From positions 2,965,833-3,029,832 of the forward strand of contig SDUX01000008.1 of the NCBI GenBank assembly GCA_008729055.1: a stretch of 64,000 nucleotides of DNA, written 5' to 3'. Each line of letters opens with the position of its first letter. Within the stretch, counting starts at the first letter, position 1. The position numbers were made by a program, and so were the translations under genes. The notes under the pieces were generated by a model. That model was not told the DNA's origin. It did not search any database and worked only from the letters and a program-made list of their open reading frames with translations. Source of the DNA: Pyropia haitanensis. Lineage: Eukaryota; Rhodophyta; Bangiophyceae; Bangiales; Bangiaceae. Below are positions 9,673 through 20,753 of this stretch, one piece after another.

Positions 9673-10514
9673 CTACCCCCCCCCCTCCCCCGCCATGACT
9701 CCCTCAATGATGGCGCGGAGGCTCTCCCGCGTCTCCGACCCCGTCGCAATGTCCCCCCGCACAGCGTCAATGTCCAGGCGGGCGCCCTTGGCCGCCAGCA
9801 TCTGCCGCACGATCGCGTAGGCGTAGGCGCACGCGTACGGGCCACAGTCAGACGAGTTGCGCTGCTGGGGGAGGCGCCCGACGTCCTTCACCGCCACCCC
9901 GCCGCCATCGTTGCCGTCGCCGCCCTCGTCTGCGTCGGTGGGGTCGTCGCTCGCCCCCCCTGCCCCGCCCCCACCGCCACCACCACCGGCGCCCTCACCG
10001 GCGCCACCCCCTCTGCCAGCCGCCGCCGCCGCGTCGAGGTGTGGGTGGAGCGCCGCGGCCACCCGCCACGCGGCCGCCGCGTTGGCGCGGCAGCTCGAGT
10101 CCCACGCGGAGAACGCGCGGTCCCGCCCGTCCCACAGCAGCACGCTCCAGTGGTCACCCACGGCTCCCCCCCCCGGGGCGGCTCCACCGCCCCCCCCGCC
10201 GCGGCCGCCGTGGCCGAGTTGACAAACAGCACCACCGCCCGCGCGGCGGCGAGGCGCAGCGGCGCCGCGACCGACGCGACGTCGGCCGGGTCGGCGGCAA
10301 AGGTGAGGAAGAAGACGAGCGGCGGCGGCAGCAGCACGATGCGGGGGGCGGCGGGGTCGGCGGCGGCGGCGGTGCGGGCGAGCCACTCGCAAAAGAAGCT
10401 GATGAGCTGGTCGTTGAACCAGCCGCGGCCGTCAAGCAGCGCCACGTCGTCGCGCGTCAGGGACACGTCGCCATAGGTGACGAGGACGGGCGGGCGGGGG
10501 GCGCCGCGGCTCAT
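9673..10514 (-). CDS. SENP8/NEDP1-like cysteine protease (Ulp1 family C48), one frame shift at a C run
   Basis: Start ATG 10512-10514; stop TAG 9673-9675; about 280 aa. The N-terminal part reads VTYGDVSLTRDDVALLDG then GWFNDQLISFFCEWL, the characteristic opening of SENP8 (NEDP1/DEN1), which removes NEDD8 from cullins and processes NEDD8 precursor. After a C run at about 10165-10180 (the assembly is one base short for a continuous frame) the catalytic part follows: GDHWSVLLWDG (catalytic His), AWDSSCRAN (Asp), PQQRNSSDCGPYACAY (Gln and nucleophile Cys), all in the C48 order His-Asp-Gln-Cys. A Gly-rich insertion sits between Asp and Gln. The length matches SENP8 (about 210 aa) plus this insertion. 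Activity on NEDD8 rather than SUMO is inferred from the N-terminal block. Confidence 0.85.
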
Positions 10515-11990
10515 GGTCGAGTAGGGGGGCGGGAGCAGAAGTGTCGGAACGGGGGGCGCGATGTGGGGGGGGGGGGGGGAAGGGGGGCGTGGCGCCCGCG
10601 TCCCGAGGCACAGCAGCCGCGTACAGTGCGCAGTGGCTCACGCCACACAGCTGCAAACGGGGGTGGCGAAGCGGGACGGGTGTCTCTGCGGCGCAACTGC
10701 TGTTCAGCGTGTGGGCTCTTGGCGAGGCCCGTGCGTCAAACTTTGCTCTTTTCAGTCGTGCAAAGGGTTGTGGGCGGTTCGCCCCTTTCCTAAAGATGGT
10801 GAACCACTGGTCAGATCGAGTTGGGTTGGAGCAGATTGACGAGTCCGTGCCCCATCGTCTACACATCACAACCGGCGCGTGCGGCGAGGAAAGGGCAGCA
10901 ACACTGCAGATCGTGGGGTGAGACCGCCATGGCTCGTACCCGTCAACGACAGCACCTCTGCACTTCAAGACTGCGACGCGTACTCGACGAACCGTCCATG
11001 CAACGCGGCGGTAGGGAGGAAACTCCTTCGTTCGGGTGTGGCGCCAGCGGCACAAGTGGTGGACGTACCGTGCGGCAGGGAGGATGCGGATGTGGAGCAA
11101 CCAACGCTGGGCTCGGAAAAGACTGAGGAGGAACCTGTTGTTTTGTTTTGCATCTCGCGTCGTGTTGGCTGCTTGCCCAGCTTCGTGTTGCTCTTCCCGC
11201 TCGCGGCTCGATGGTCCGTCTGCCTCGACCGTCCCAACCGCCACCGGTCGCAGCGGGTGGCGCTCCCCGTTTTCCTTTCTCCCCACGCTTCCCCTCCCGC
11301 CTGTTGCTCACTGGGCCAGTGCAAGTGGCCCTGTCCATGGAGGGCGGAAGAGGGGCACGGGCGGGTGGGCGGGGGAGGGGGCAGCCACGGCGGTGCGCAG
11401 CGGGGAAGCGGGCCCGCCCGCTGCTGCCGCCCGGCAGACGCTGCGTGCCACCACCCCCAGTGGCTGGTGACGGGGGGATGGTGTTGCGGCCGCCCCCCCT
11501 TGGGGGGGCGGCGGCGGCCCATAGGCGGCACGGAACGGCACCGCGTACGACGTCCGACGCTGCCACCAGCGGCGGGCTCTCCCCTCGGGAACCAAAGGAC
11601 CGTGCCGTAGCCACCTGCACACGCGGCCACCCGTGTCCAATTCGCGCGTGAACTTGACGAGTGAAATCCGCCGTCCGCTCCGCCCCGTCGCGTGTGCGCC
11701 TCGATCCCACGGCGGGACGAGCAGCAACCGACGTTTGTCGGCGGCGCACACGGCCGCCCGCGCCGCCCCGACGCCGCCGGTCGTTGCGCCCGCCCACGCC
11801 GGCGCGGCGGCGCCCGCGCGTCACGAGCGGCGGTGCCCCCCGCGGCGCCCGCGTGCCACGAGCGGCGGTGCCCCCCGCGGCGCCCGCGTGCCACGAGCGG
11901 CGGTGCCCCCCGCGGCGCCCGCTGGCCGCCCCCGCCCCTTGCCCCTGCCGCCGCCCCGCCCGGCGCTGCCCCCCCGCATCCCCCCCCCAC
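10515..11990. other. Region without a supported gene
   Basis: Upstream of the SENP8-like gene and of the TIR element. The part 10600-11300 has near-average base composition for the window and long open frames on the minus strand, but no recognisable domain. It may contain old transposon sequence. Confidence 0.35.
11821..11922. repeat. 35-bp minisatellite, three copies
   Basis: Core GAGCGGCGGTGCCCCCC begins at 11825, 11860 and 11895; copies are nearly identical. It lies just left of the TIR element insertion. Confidence 0.8.
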
Positions 11991-12883
11991 TAAGGTTGGC
12001 ACGTCGGTAAATTATACCGAAAAACGATGTCGAATACCGTCGAAATCCCGATCGGTAAATGATAAACTCCAACAGCTCTCTGGTCGGTACAGGTCGATAT
12101 GGTACTCATATTCGTAATTTTTTTCGTTGCAAGGCTGTCCAAAGGCACAGGCCCAAACAACGAGTCACGCGCGAGACCGACGTGTCCTCGAGCCACGATA
12201 CGTTCTTCTGAGCGGAGAGCACACCATGGCTGGCATACAGACACTCGCGTTCCGACCCGGCTGGCCCGCGTTCACAGCGCCAATGACACCGCCAGCACCG
12301 ATGAAAAGCCAGCTTCGATACGTACATCAGGCCACGACACGCCGACCAAGCCGACTCCCAGAAAAGCCACGATACGTGTGTCCACGCTCTCGACACCTGT
12401 GTCGGGCCAGACGCCCTTGCACGCCAGTCCACCAGACCCTGAGGCCGCACATGAGTCACGATCAGCACCTGCAAGGCGGCTCCGTCCACTGGTCCGCGCG
12501 CGCAGCACCCTCTCAGTGCGACCCTTGCAAGCGCGACTCCGCGCCGGTCGTCCCTGAGGGCGCATGACCACTGTCCTGAGCCGCACCTAAGTGTGCCTGC
12601 ACACATCGGCCCACACTCCGCGCTGTGCCGCTGTACGCTGCCGCTCTACAGGCGCGGTCGACGTGTCGGGGCTGGTCGAGATTGCTGACGCCGCCGGTTC
12701 GGTCGCAGTGATCCATTGGCCGTGGCTTCGCGCGAAACCCGCGAGGAAGACGAGCCACGCACTGTCAAAAGGGAATTGATAAATGGAATTCGGCTACCGA
12801 GATCTCGATTCGATATCGGTATTTCGGTATATCGAGCGGTAAAAGGTACACGAAATCAAAACCGTCGGTAAATGCCAACCTTA
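11991..12883. mobile_element. 893-bp TIR transposon (non-autonomous) with 7-bp target duplication
   Basis: The element begins TAAGGTTGGCA (11991) and ends with the exact reverse complement TGCCAACCTTA (12873-12883). Subterminal GTCGGTAAAT / CGGTAAAT and TACCGA motifs are repeated in inverted orientation for about 100 bp inside each end. It is flanked by CCCCCAC on both sides (11984-11990 and 12884-12890), a candidate 7-bp target-site duplication, though in C-rich sequence. Base composition is clearly lower in GC than its surroundings. The inside holds short subrepeats around CCACGATACGT and no transposase. It ends 11 bp before the ATG of the F-box gene. Confidence 0.75.
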
Positions 12884-12894
12884 CCCCCACCGCT

Positions 12895-12953
12895 ATGCCC
12901 ACCACCCGCTCGGCCGCCCGCCGCGCCGCGGGCCTGGGCGACGGCGGCGACGC

Positions 12954-13010
<57 letters not shown>

Positions 13011-13261
13011 ACAGCCTCTGTCTACGTTGGCACGCCGCCGCGCCGCTGGCGCGGCGGCACCGCCGCCGCCGTCCCGCCCGGCGGGCGCCGCGGCGGCGCC
13101 CGCCGCACGGCGGCGCCGCGCCGCCGTCGGCGCGGCGGCTGCGGCGGCTGCGTCCACCACCACCACGCCCGCCGCCGCCGCCGCCGCGGCCGCCGCTGCT
13201 GCTGCTGCTGCCGCCGCCGCCGCCGCCGCCGACGACGCGCCGCCACCGCTGCGGGTGACCG

Positions 13262-13312
<51 letters not shown>

Positions 13313-13507
13313 CGCGGCCGGCGACGGCGGCGGACCTCCCCCGCCACGTGTGGGCGGCGGTGGCGGCGTGGCTGGCGCCGGCGGACCTTGCCGCCGCCGC
13401 CCGCTGCTGCCGCCTCCTCGCCGCCGTTGCGCGCGACGGCCTCGGCGTGCGCGCGTTTGGGGTGGCCTGCGGGGGGGTGCGCGTGGCGCCGCCGCGGCGG
13501 CGATGGC

Positions 13508-13541
<34 letters not shown>

Positions 13542-14153
13542 ACCGGCCGCGGCCGCTGACGCCGCTGGTGCTGGCGGGGCGGTGGCGCTGCCCCCTGCCG
13601 CTCCCCTCCCTTGTCCGGCCTACACGGCTGCGGGGCGGTCCTACACCCGCGCCGCGGCGGTCGCCGAGGGCCTTGCCGCCGTCGCGCTCTGTCGCGCCGC
13701 GGCCGCCGCGGTCCCCCCCCCCCGGTGGACCTCCTGCGGGAGCTGGGCGCCGCCGTTGCTGCCGGCGCCGGCGCGGCCGCGTCCTTGCCCCCGGACCGCA
13801 CCCTGTCGCGGCTGGACGTGTGCCGCGCCTTTCACCTGCGGTGGGAGGATGTGCCGTGGGCGACCGCCCCCGCCGCGGCCGCAACGACCAGCGAGTGGGG
13901 GGTGGTGCTGCCGCGCTACTCGGTCGCCACCGCCCTCCGCCTCGCGCTGGGCGTCCACGGCTCGCTCGTCGACGCGGCCGCCGCCGCCGCGGCGGCGCTC
14001 TCCCCCCCGTCTGCGGCCGCCCGCAAGGCGGCGCGCGCGGCGGCGGCGGCGGCAGAGGTCGCCGCCACCCTCCACGCGCGCGGCCTCGACGCCCCCCCCC
14101 ACGGCCACCTGGTGCGGGTGGACGAGCTCGAGCCGCTCGCCCGCTGGCTCGAC

Positions 14154-14192
<39 letters not shown>

Positions 14193-14589
14193 GCCGGCCT
14201 CGCGTGCATCGCGCGCGTCCACGCCGCGGTCGCCGCGCTCGGCCCCGTCGCCGCCGCCCGCGTGGCGGTGCGTGGGAGCGACGCGGCGGCGGCGGCGGCG
14301 GCGGAGATTGCGGCGCGCCTCGGCGGCGACGCGGGGGGGACCGCCGACGACGCGCGGCGGGTGGCGGCGGCGGTGGACGCGCGGGAGGCGGCGGCGGCGG
14401 CGGCCGAGGCGGCGGCCGTGGGGGGGGCCGCCGCGGCCGCCGCCGCGGCGGTGGCCGTCGATGAGGCGGTCGCGGCGCTGGGGCGGGCGGGCGGCGCTGG
14501 GGGGGGGGGGCGGCGCCCTCGCCGTGGGCGCCGCCCGCGGCGGCGAAAAGGGCACGCGCGCTGCTCCGCGGCCTGTCGGCGGTCCGCGA

Positions 14590-14643
<54 letters not shown>

Positions 14644-15457
14644 CGCGGGCGGCGCCGCGCCCGGCCGTGCCGGCCAGCCCACCACGCCCGCCCAGGCGGC
14701 AACGGCCATTGCGGTCGCCGCCGCCGCGCTGCGGCAGCTGCCGCCCGCCGCACGGCGGGCGGTGCTCGACACCAAGGCCGTCGCCGCGTGGGCGGCCGCC
14801 GCCATTGACGGCGCCGCGTGCCGCGCCGCCGGCTGCGACCGCACCGCCGCGGCGGTCGTGGCGGGCGTGGTCGTCGACGCGCCCGTGCCGCGGCGGCTGC
14901 GGCGGGACGCGGCAGGCTGGGCCGCCTGGGCGGCCGCCGCGGTGGAGTGCCACGCCGCGGACGTGGCCGCCCGTGAGGCGCGCCGCGCCGCGGCGCCGGC
15001 GGTGGTGGCGGCGGCGCTGTCGGCGGGGGGGGTGGCCGACGGGTGGCTCACCGCGACGCTGCCGGTCCGCGTGCCCGTCCTGCGCGACATCCTGGCGGGC
15101 AAGGTGCTGCCGGCGGGGGGGGGGGGGGTGCAGGTGGCGGCGGCACGCCGCCGCCGGGCGTTGACGCCGTCGCCGCGAAGCCGCACCCGCACCCGCACCC
15201 GGCCGCGGCGGCGGTGCGTGCCGTGACGGCGGCGGTGGCCACCCTCACCGTCCTCCGCGCGCGCTGTCCGGCGCTGGTTACCGTCCTTGAGCAGGACGCG
15301 CGGCTCGCGTCGGTGGTGTGGTCGGCCGTGCGGGCGGTGGAGGGCGTGGGGCGCCCCGTCGGTGGGTCGGGCGGTGGGTGTGGGGGGTCGAAGGGGACGA
15401 CCGCGACGACAGCGGCAGTGGCAGCGATGGCGGTGGTGATGACGACGATGGTGGCGG

Positions 15458-15489
<32 letters not shown>

Positions 15490-17441
15490 CCCTGTCCGTG
15501 GCGGACGCGGTGGCCCGCGTCGCCGCCGCCCGGCCCGCCGTCTTTGGTTGGCCTTGCCCCTACTGCCCCGCCGCGTTTGTCGCCGCCGACGCGCTCGCCG
15601 CGCACCACACGGCGACGCACGCCGCGCCCGACCTGGTCGCGGCCGCCACCGCCGCGGCGGCCGCGGCGGTCGCCCGCGGGGACCTCACTGCCGCGCAGGC
15701 GGCGGCGGTCGCGCCGCTGCTGCCGCTCGTCGCCGGCCGGCACCCCGGCGCGGTCGCCACGCCCGCCGCGGCAGCGGCACTGCTCGCCGCCACCGGCCGG
15801 GTGCTGCGGGCGGTGCCCGCCGGGACGGCGGCGCTGCTCGCGACGCCCGCCCTCACCCCGTGGGCGGTGGCGGACGTGCTCGGGCGGCTCGCCGTTCGCT
15901 CGCCACCGCCACCCGGGGTGGCCCCGACCTGCCGCCGGGCGGAACGGGAGACGGCCGTCGCGGCGGTGGTCGCCGCCCGCCGGCGGGTGACGCCCGCCGA
16001 GGCGTGCCCCGTGCCGGGCTGCACCTCGTGGGCGGCGCCGGTCGGCGGCTACGGCACCGCCGTCACGATGGCGGTGGCGCTCGTCGCCCACCTGGGCGCC
16101 GTCCACCCAGATGTGGCCGTCCCTGCGGCGGCCGCCGTGACGGGCACGGCGGCCGCCGACGCGGCCGCCGCCGCGGTCATTGACGTTGACGCGCTGGCCG
16201 ACGACCCCGCCGTGTCGCCCGACGAGCGCGTGGACGGCTACCCCGCCTGCCGCCGCCGCGCCGCGTGCGCGCTCTGCTGGCGGCCGGCGCACCAGGCGGT
16301 GACGCCCGCCGCCGCCGCTGCTGGCGTCGCCCACTGGGTGTGCGAGCACCCGGGCGTGCCGCGGCGGGTGTTTGTGGTCGTCGTTGCCGCCGCGGCGGAC
16401 CGGTTCGCCGTGTGCGCGCGGCCGCGGCGGCACGCGCCGCCGCGGCTGCCTGGCGCGGCGGCCGCCGCGCGCGTGGCGGCCGCGCGGGGAGGGGGGGGGG
16501 GGGCGGGCGCCGCGTCCCGGTGGGCCGTGTTTGATGATGGGGGGGTGGGGGGCGGGGGGGGGGGGGGCGGCAAGGGCAAGGCCGCCGCCGGCAAGGGGGG
16601 TGCCGCCGGCAAGGACCGTGGCGGGAAGCGCGGCCGCAAGCGCGCCGCGGCGGATGACAGCGTCGACGGCGGCGGCGGGCGGGCGGCCAAGCGCGCCCGG
16701 TGTGGCACGTGCGGAGACGCGTCGCGGATGTTCAAGTCTGCCAAGGCGGTGCGGGACCACCACTTTGCCAAGCACGGCGACGTTGCGCTGTCGGTGGTGC
16801 ATGTCGGCGGCGGCGACGGCGGCGGTGGCGGTGGCGGCGGTGGCGGTGGCGGCGGCGGCGGTGGCGGCGGCGGTGGCAGCGGCGGTGGCGGCGGCGGTGG
16901 CGGCGGCGGTGGCAGCGGCGGTGGCGGCGGCGGTGGCGGTGGCGGTGGCGGTGGCGGCCCGGGGGGGGGCGAGAGGGCGCGGGGGCCAACAGGGCGTGGT
17001 GGAGGCTCGTCTAGTGGGGGGGCGGGGCCTGCAAGAGGGGGAGCGTCTCGGGGGGGGGGAGCTTCTGGGTTGGCACTCCCGCCTGGAAGAGTGGGGGACG
17101 CGCCTGGGGCGGCTGCCGCGACAGCAGGGGGCGGGGGGGCGCTTGCGGGGAACTCCTCGCCTGGGCATCCTGGGCTGGCAGGGGGTGGGGGCATGCCGCC
17201 GGGGGTCTCCACGCCCGGGGATGAGGGGGGGGCGGGAGGCGGGGGAGCGGCACCTGTCCCTGCCCGCCCCGCCGCGGCTGCCGCTGCCGCCGCCGCTGCC
17301 GCCGCGGCCGTCGTGGCCGCCGCGGTGCAGGCCGCCGGCGCAGACGACGCGCCCGACGCTGTCCAGGCGGCCGGCGCGGACGACGGTCCCGACGCTGTCC
17401 AGGCTGCCGGCGCGGACGACGGTGCTGACGCGACCGACTAG
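12895..17441 (+). CDS. F-box / C2H2 zinc-finger protein, about 1516 aa, four frame shifts at C/G runs
   Basis: ATG 12895 (MPTTRSAARRAAG). After poly-Ala tracts, residues ~147-188 read DLPRHVWAAVAAWL ... RCCRLLAAVARDGLGV, an F-box, the SKP1-binding motif of SCF ubiquitin ligases. The frame then shifts at C/G runs near 13710-13720, 14499-14511, 15115-15128 and 15381-15386. Each shift is what one missing base would cause, so I read one protein. The middle is Ala-rich helices. Three zinc-binding segments follow: WPCPYCPAAF with H..H (15548-15615), ACPVPGC with AHLGAVH (16000-16105), and RCGTCGD with HHFAKH (16698-16775). Basic KRGRKR nuclear-signal-like sequence precedes the last. A Gly tract and a 12-residue repeat (DAVQAAGADDGP, three times) end the protein. 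It could be two genes wrongly joined; the uninterrupted chain of frames argues against this. The gene's leader carries a TIR element. Confidence 0.6.
16805..16962 (+). repeat. GGCGGT/GGC triplet tract coding poly-glycine
   Basis: Imperfect array of GGC and GGT codons with an occasional AGC, coding an uninterrupted glycine tract in the zinc-finger gene. Expansion-prone simple repeat. Confidence 0.8.
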
Positions 17442-18103
17442 CGCGGCGGCGCGGCCTTCGGCCGGACGCGGCGGTGGGCGGCGGGGGGGGGACGCCTGTC
17501 CACTCGCCCGTCCGCTCGGCGTCCCCGCCACACTGGGCGGCGTGCCCCCGTTGGGCGACCCCGCGGTGCGCGGTGGACTGGAGCCCCGGACCATGGCGGC
17601 GCGTCGCGCCCACCTGTTGCGGGTCGTGTGCTTTTCTTTCTTGCGCCAAGTCGGGGGCCACAGCGCGGGCGGCGCTCCCCCACCCCTCCGCCCCCCTGCT
17701 TGGCCTCCCTGCCCGGCCGCCCGGCCGGCCAGACGCCTCCGCCCACCGCGGCCGCGGCGGGTGCCGGCGGGGGCGTGCGCACTTCCGTGCTTCCCCCCCA
17801 GTCTGCTCTCCGGACGGCCGCGCCGCCCGGGGCACGGCAGCAGGTGCTACCGGCCGCCCTCACGGGAGGTAGGTCCGCCAGCGCACCCCGAGGGCGTCTG
17901 GCCAGGCAGAGTGCCGACGCCGCCCACGCCCCGCCGTAACATGCCGGCAGGAACGATGGGGCAGCGAGGTCCCCCGCGGCCCCTCTTCCCGTGGGTGTCG
18001 CTGTCGGCACGCCAGGCGGGGAAGCACTTCCACTTCTCCCCCCCCCCCCCCCACTCGCCCCCTGGGTTTGCTCTCGTCGCATGCGCGCCCGGGAGTGGGG
18101 TGC
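17442..18103. other. Convergent intergenic region
   Basis: Between the stops of the zinc-finger gene (+) and the POT1-like gene (-). C-runs at 18040-18055 and 18107-18123. No gene supported; 3' UTRs of both neighbours probably lie here. Confidence 0.4.
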
Positions 18104-18977
18104 TCACCCCCCCCCCCCCCCCCTAGCGCCCGCCTCCCCCCCCCCCCCCCCATTCCCGTCCCCAGCGCCACCGGCGGCAGCGGCGGCAGCAGGTCCGCCC
18201 GCAGCGTCGCCCCGTACGCCTGCCACTGCCACACGGCGCTCGCGTCGACGCGGTACGGGCGGAGGCAGACGGCAATGGCCGACGCGGGCGCCAGCAGCAG
18301 CGCCAGCGCCGCGTCGAGGCGCGCCGCCGCCGCCGGCGACGCGCGCAGGTTGCACGGGCGGGCGGCGGCGGCGAAGAAGACGGCCGCGTCTTCGTTGGCG
18401 AGGTGCACGTGGAGGGCGGCGGCCTCGCCAGTGGGGGCGCCGGCGCCGGCGTCGCTACCGCCACGGCGGTCGTGGCTAGCGGGGCCACCGCCGCCGCCGC
18501 TCAGGGGCGCCAGCGCCAGCACCAGCATGTACTCCCAGCGGGTGGCGGCCGGCCCGCCGAGCGGCCGCCCGCACTCTGCGCACGCGGCGTCGTCCTCGAG
18601 GGCGTACACGCCGCACGCGGCGCACTGCCGCCGCGCCAGCCGCCGGACGCTGGAGGGAAATACCAGCCGCGTGACGCGGCCGACCACCCACACCGGTGCC
18701 GTCGGGGGGGGGGGGGGGCGGCCGCGCCGCCGCCGCCGCCGCCGGGGGGCCACCGGCGGAGGAGGGCGGCGAGCTCCACCGTCCGGCCCGTCACGCGGGG
18801 GACCTTGGCCGTCACCACCCGCCATTCGGGGCGGGTGGGGGTGGGGGCGGCGTCGCCGGCCGGCGCCGCTGCTGGGGACTGCCACGCCGACTGGGACGGC
18901 CCGCCGAGCGGGCCGCCACGCCACGCAGTTACTGCTGCCGGCTGTGGCTGCACTGGCGGCGGCGGTGGCAGCGGCGA

Positions 18978-19048
<71 letters not shown>

Positions 19049-20753
19049 GCGCGCCGCCGGGCACTGCCCACCCCCCCCCCTCCCCCCCCACAACACCGCC
19101 GCGGCCTGCCGCAGCTCCGCCGCGTGGTCGGGCAGCCACACGAGCGTCGGGCTGCGGCGGGAGACGTCGAGCCGCATGTGCACCTCGGGCGCACCATCGG
19201 GCCCGGCGGTGGTCACTCCGCCCGCCGCGGCGCGGAGCACAAACCACCACGGCCGGCCGGCGGGCAGCGCCCACACGGCCGCCCGCCGCGACCAGGCGGT
19301 CGTGCCAAACGCCGTCCACTTGTGGGACGCCACCAGCACGATACGCGGAGCGGGGGGGGAGGGGGGGCCGCGCCGCCGCCGCCGCCCCCGGCGCCGCCGC
19401 CCATTGTCGTCGCCGCTGCTGCCACGCCCGCCGCTCGCGGTGGCGGCGGGGGCTCCCCCCAGCCCGACCACACCTCCAGCTCCAGCGGCTCTGTCGACCG
19501 CACGCGGAGGACGCGGCCGACCGAGACGGCGGCCTGGCCGACGCCCCGCCAGCCGCTCCCCGCGCCCAGGGGCACCACCGACACGGCGGCGGGGAAGGCG
19601 TGGCGTGCGACAAACGCGGCCGACCAGGCGCGGAGGCGGCGCACCTCGGCCTCGTCGGCGGCGCCCAGCCGCGGCGCGCGCAATCCAAACACCTCGGCCG
19701 GTGGCAGCGGGCCGTCGTCGTCGCCACTGCCATGGCCGGCGGCAGCGTCGTCGTCGCCGCCGCCGCCGCCGCCGGGTGTGCCTCCCGGCCAGCGCACAAA
19801 CGACGAGCACGCGACGTGCGCGGACGCGGCGAGCACCCGCCCCGCCCCCGACGGGCGCCACCCCTCCACCGTGGCGCCGACGACGAGGACCACGTCCCCC
19901 ACCGCCACTGCCGGCAGCGGCACCGCCGGGTGGCGCAGGAACCGGTGCAGCTGCACCGGCCGGTCCCCCGCAGACGGGTGGACGAGGAAGAGGGCGGCGC
20001 GGAGGTCGTCGCCCGCCGTCGACGAGGGCGAGTGGGCGGCCCAGAGGACGGCGTAAAAGCTGGCCGCCGAGAGGATCGGCGCGTCCCCGCGCGCCGCGGG
20101 CGCCGGCAGCGCGTCGGCCGCCGCCCACAGGTCGCCGACCGTCGTCGTTGCGACGCCGGGGGGGGCGGCGGCGGCCGCCGCCACCGCCGCGGCACCACAG
20201 CACGCGGTGCAGTCGGGAGGGGCGGCGGCGGCGCACGCCGTGAGCGACGCGGCCGCGGCCGCCGCCTCGGCGACGCCCACCGGGTCCCCGATGGGGGGGG
20301 GCGGGGGGGGGAATTGCCACCGCCGCCGCCAGCACCACTGCCGCCGCCAGTGGCGGCTGCCGCGCCCGCCGCGGGCACGCCCACCCGCCGCGCCGCACCC
20401 ACCGCAGATGCCACCGACGCCGCCGCCGCCGGCACGGGCGCCGCGGGCGCGACGGCCGCCACGCCCGCCGTCGGCACGGTCGCCGCCGCATCGGCCGCCA
20501 CCGTCGCCGCCGCCACGGCCGCCGCCTCTGGCAGCGCCACCGCGGGCGCGGTGGCCGCCACGCTCACCGTGGGCGGCGCCGCCGGGACCGCCGCGGCCAC
20601 GGCCACTGGCGGCTGCGGCGGAGTGTCGAGGTGGTCCCACCTACCGGCGTCGGAGCTGGCGCCGCCAGCCGTGCCGACGCCGACCCACCCAAACGCGCCC
20701 CCCACCGAGCGGGAGCTGGGCGCGCCACGGGAGGGCGCCTGGCCCCACCCCAT
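18104..20753 (-). CDS. POT1-like telomere single-strand-binding protein, four to five frame shifts at C/G runs
   Basis: POT1 binds the telomeric G-strand overhang and protects chromosome ends. Proposed start ATG 20751-20753 (MGWGQAPSRG); upstream ATGs exist, so the start is uncertain. After an Ala/Pro-rich N-terminus, about 20154-19785 encodes a first OB fold (ASFYAVLWAAHS, AALFLVHPSA, LHRFL, VAVGDVVLVVGATVEG). It is followed by the POT1-typical linker DEAEVRRLRAWSAAF, then a second OB fold (VGRVLRV, LELEVWSGWGE, PEVHMRLDVSRR) to about 19110. The C-terminal OB fold (WVVGRVTRLV, EYMLVLALAPL, ALHVHLANEDAAVFF) carries a zinc knuckle, CAACG..CAECG, and ends with LRPYRVDASAVWQWQAY, matching the POT1 tail. 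Frames change near 20290-20311, 19351-19368, 19071-19089 and 18704-18718, each as if one base is missing, and again at the terminal G15 run; TGA 18104-18106 or TAG 18123-18125 ends it. Confidence 0.75.

Noticed and set aside
11991..12883. Transposase gene inside the TIR element
   Set aside because: The longest frames (about 150 codons) show no DDE/D residues or zinc finger and are crossed by short subrepeats.
12895..20753. Programmed ribosomal frameshifting or many tiny introns as the cause of frame changes
   Set aside because: Thirteen jumps in unrelated genes, all at C/G runs and all of one base in the same direction, fit run-length error far better. No slippery-site/stem pattern or GT-AG pairs are seen at the runs.
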